From the NCBI GenBank assembly GCA_910583765.1, contig CAJTYS010000056.1:1-22540 (forward strand): 22,540 nt of DNA. The letters are read 5' to 3'. Numbering within the stretch: the stretch's first letter is position 1; every line of letters starts with the position of its first letter. The stretch comes from an uncultured Eubacteriales bacterium. Lineage in GTDB: Bacteria; Bacillota; Clostridia; Peptostreptococcales; Anaerovoracaceae. Below are positions 22,461-22,540 of the stretch, in pieces. Position numbers and translations under genes: made by a program. Below the pieces are notes generated by a model. The model was not told the DNA's origin, did not search any database, and worked only from the letters and a program-made list of their open reading frames with translations.

Positions 22461-22483
22461 ACGATAGAGAGGAGGAAACGCTG

Positions 22484-22540
22484 ATGTTAATGCCAAAGCG
22501 CGTTAAACGCAGAAGAGTCCACAGAGGTAGAATGAAAGGC
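22484..22540 (+). CDS. rplP: 50S ribosomal protein L16, N-terminus, cut by the window edge
   Basis: ATG 22484 after GAGGAGG opens MLMPKRVKRRRVHRGRMKG, the conserved start of L16, and stays open to the edge. L16 completes the A-site region of the 50S subunit. Its position after rpsC is the standard S10 operon order. Confidence 0.95.
   Translation, partial: MLMPKRVKRRRVHRGRMKG

Noticed and set aside
1..22540. CRISPR arrays, tRNA or rRNA genes
   Set aside because: I saw no regularly spaced direct repeats and no tRNA-like or rRNA sequences on reading both strands by eye; a covariance search would be needed to exclude divergent cases.

Overview
The window looks like a low-to-mid G+C anaerobic Firmicute of the class Clostridia. 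The evidence is the strong AGGAGG-type ribosome binding sites, the standard Gram-positive S10 operon order, the frequent GTG and TTG starts, a Clostridia-type nucleoside kinase with a TGS-like front end, and a Firmicute LexA (DinR) box. I cannot name the genus from sequence alone.

Region 1 (1-6600) is an accessory 'toxin-tip and immunity-type' neighbourhood. It opens with the broken tip of an Rhs/YD-repeat protein (core motif ending in DPSGH), followed by small membrane or unknown proteins on the same strand. Several are dead or dying. A 397-codon gene carries an in-frame TAG. One copy of a two-TM family is frameshifted, a second copy has TGA where its sister has Trp, and a third copy survives only as a 72-nt tail. 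A tandem pair of intact paralogues (4462-4875, 5149-5553) and a secreted repetitive beta-type protein (5743-6600) remain open.

Region 2 (6601-7628) holds a transposase relic with an internal deletion and a frameshift, plus sequence with little coding signal.

Region 3 (7629-13426) looks like the remains of an integrative mobilizable element or inserted mobilizable plasmid. It has an AT-rich membrane-protein gene, a relaxase and MobC on the minus strand, and an intergenic stretch suited to an oriT. A Y-family DNA polymerase/YolD pair follows, with a perfect LexA box inside the promoter spacer. The region ends with a small Xre-type regulator divergent from an unknown gene, with a 21-bp perfect palindrome between them. 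No integrase or resolvase is visible, so the element is incomplete here or its recombinase lies elsewhere.

Region 4 (13427-17524) moves into chromosomal backbone. It has a possible short minus-strand peptide gene, a 52-residue Cys-rich membrane peptide gene, a bidirectional terminator and a DUF378 protein. Then comes an operon of nucleoside kinase, PfkB-type sugar/nucleoside kinase and LUD-domain protein, closed by a hairpin terminator.

Region 5 (17525-22540) is the S10 ribosomal protein operon, running off the right edge: rpsJ, rplC, rplD, rplW, rplB, rpsS, rplV, rpsC, rplP. It has a promoter at 17647-17675, a 243-nt structured leader and an unusual 224-nt hairpin-rich gap between rpsJ and rplC. 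Its S3 protein has an added charged tail of about 85 residues. The leader and the rpsJ-rplC spacer are the best candidates for undescribed regulatory RNA. The nonsense-riddled immunity-type cluster is the most unusual protein-coding region.
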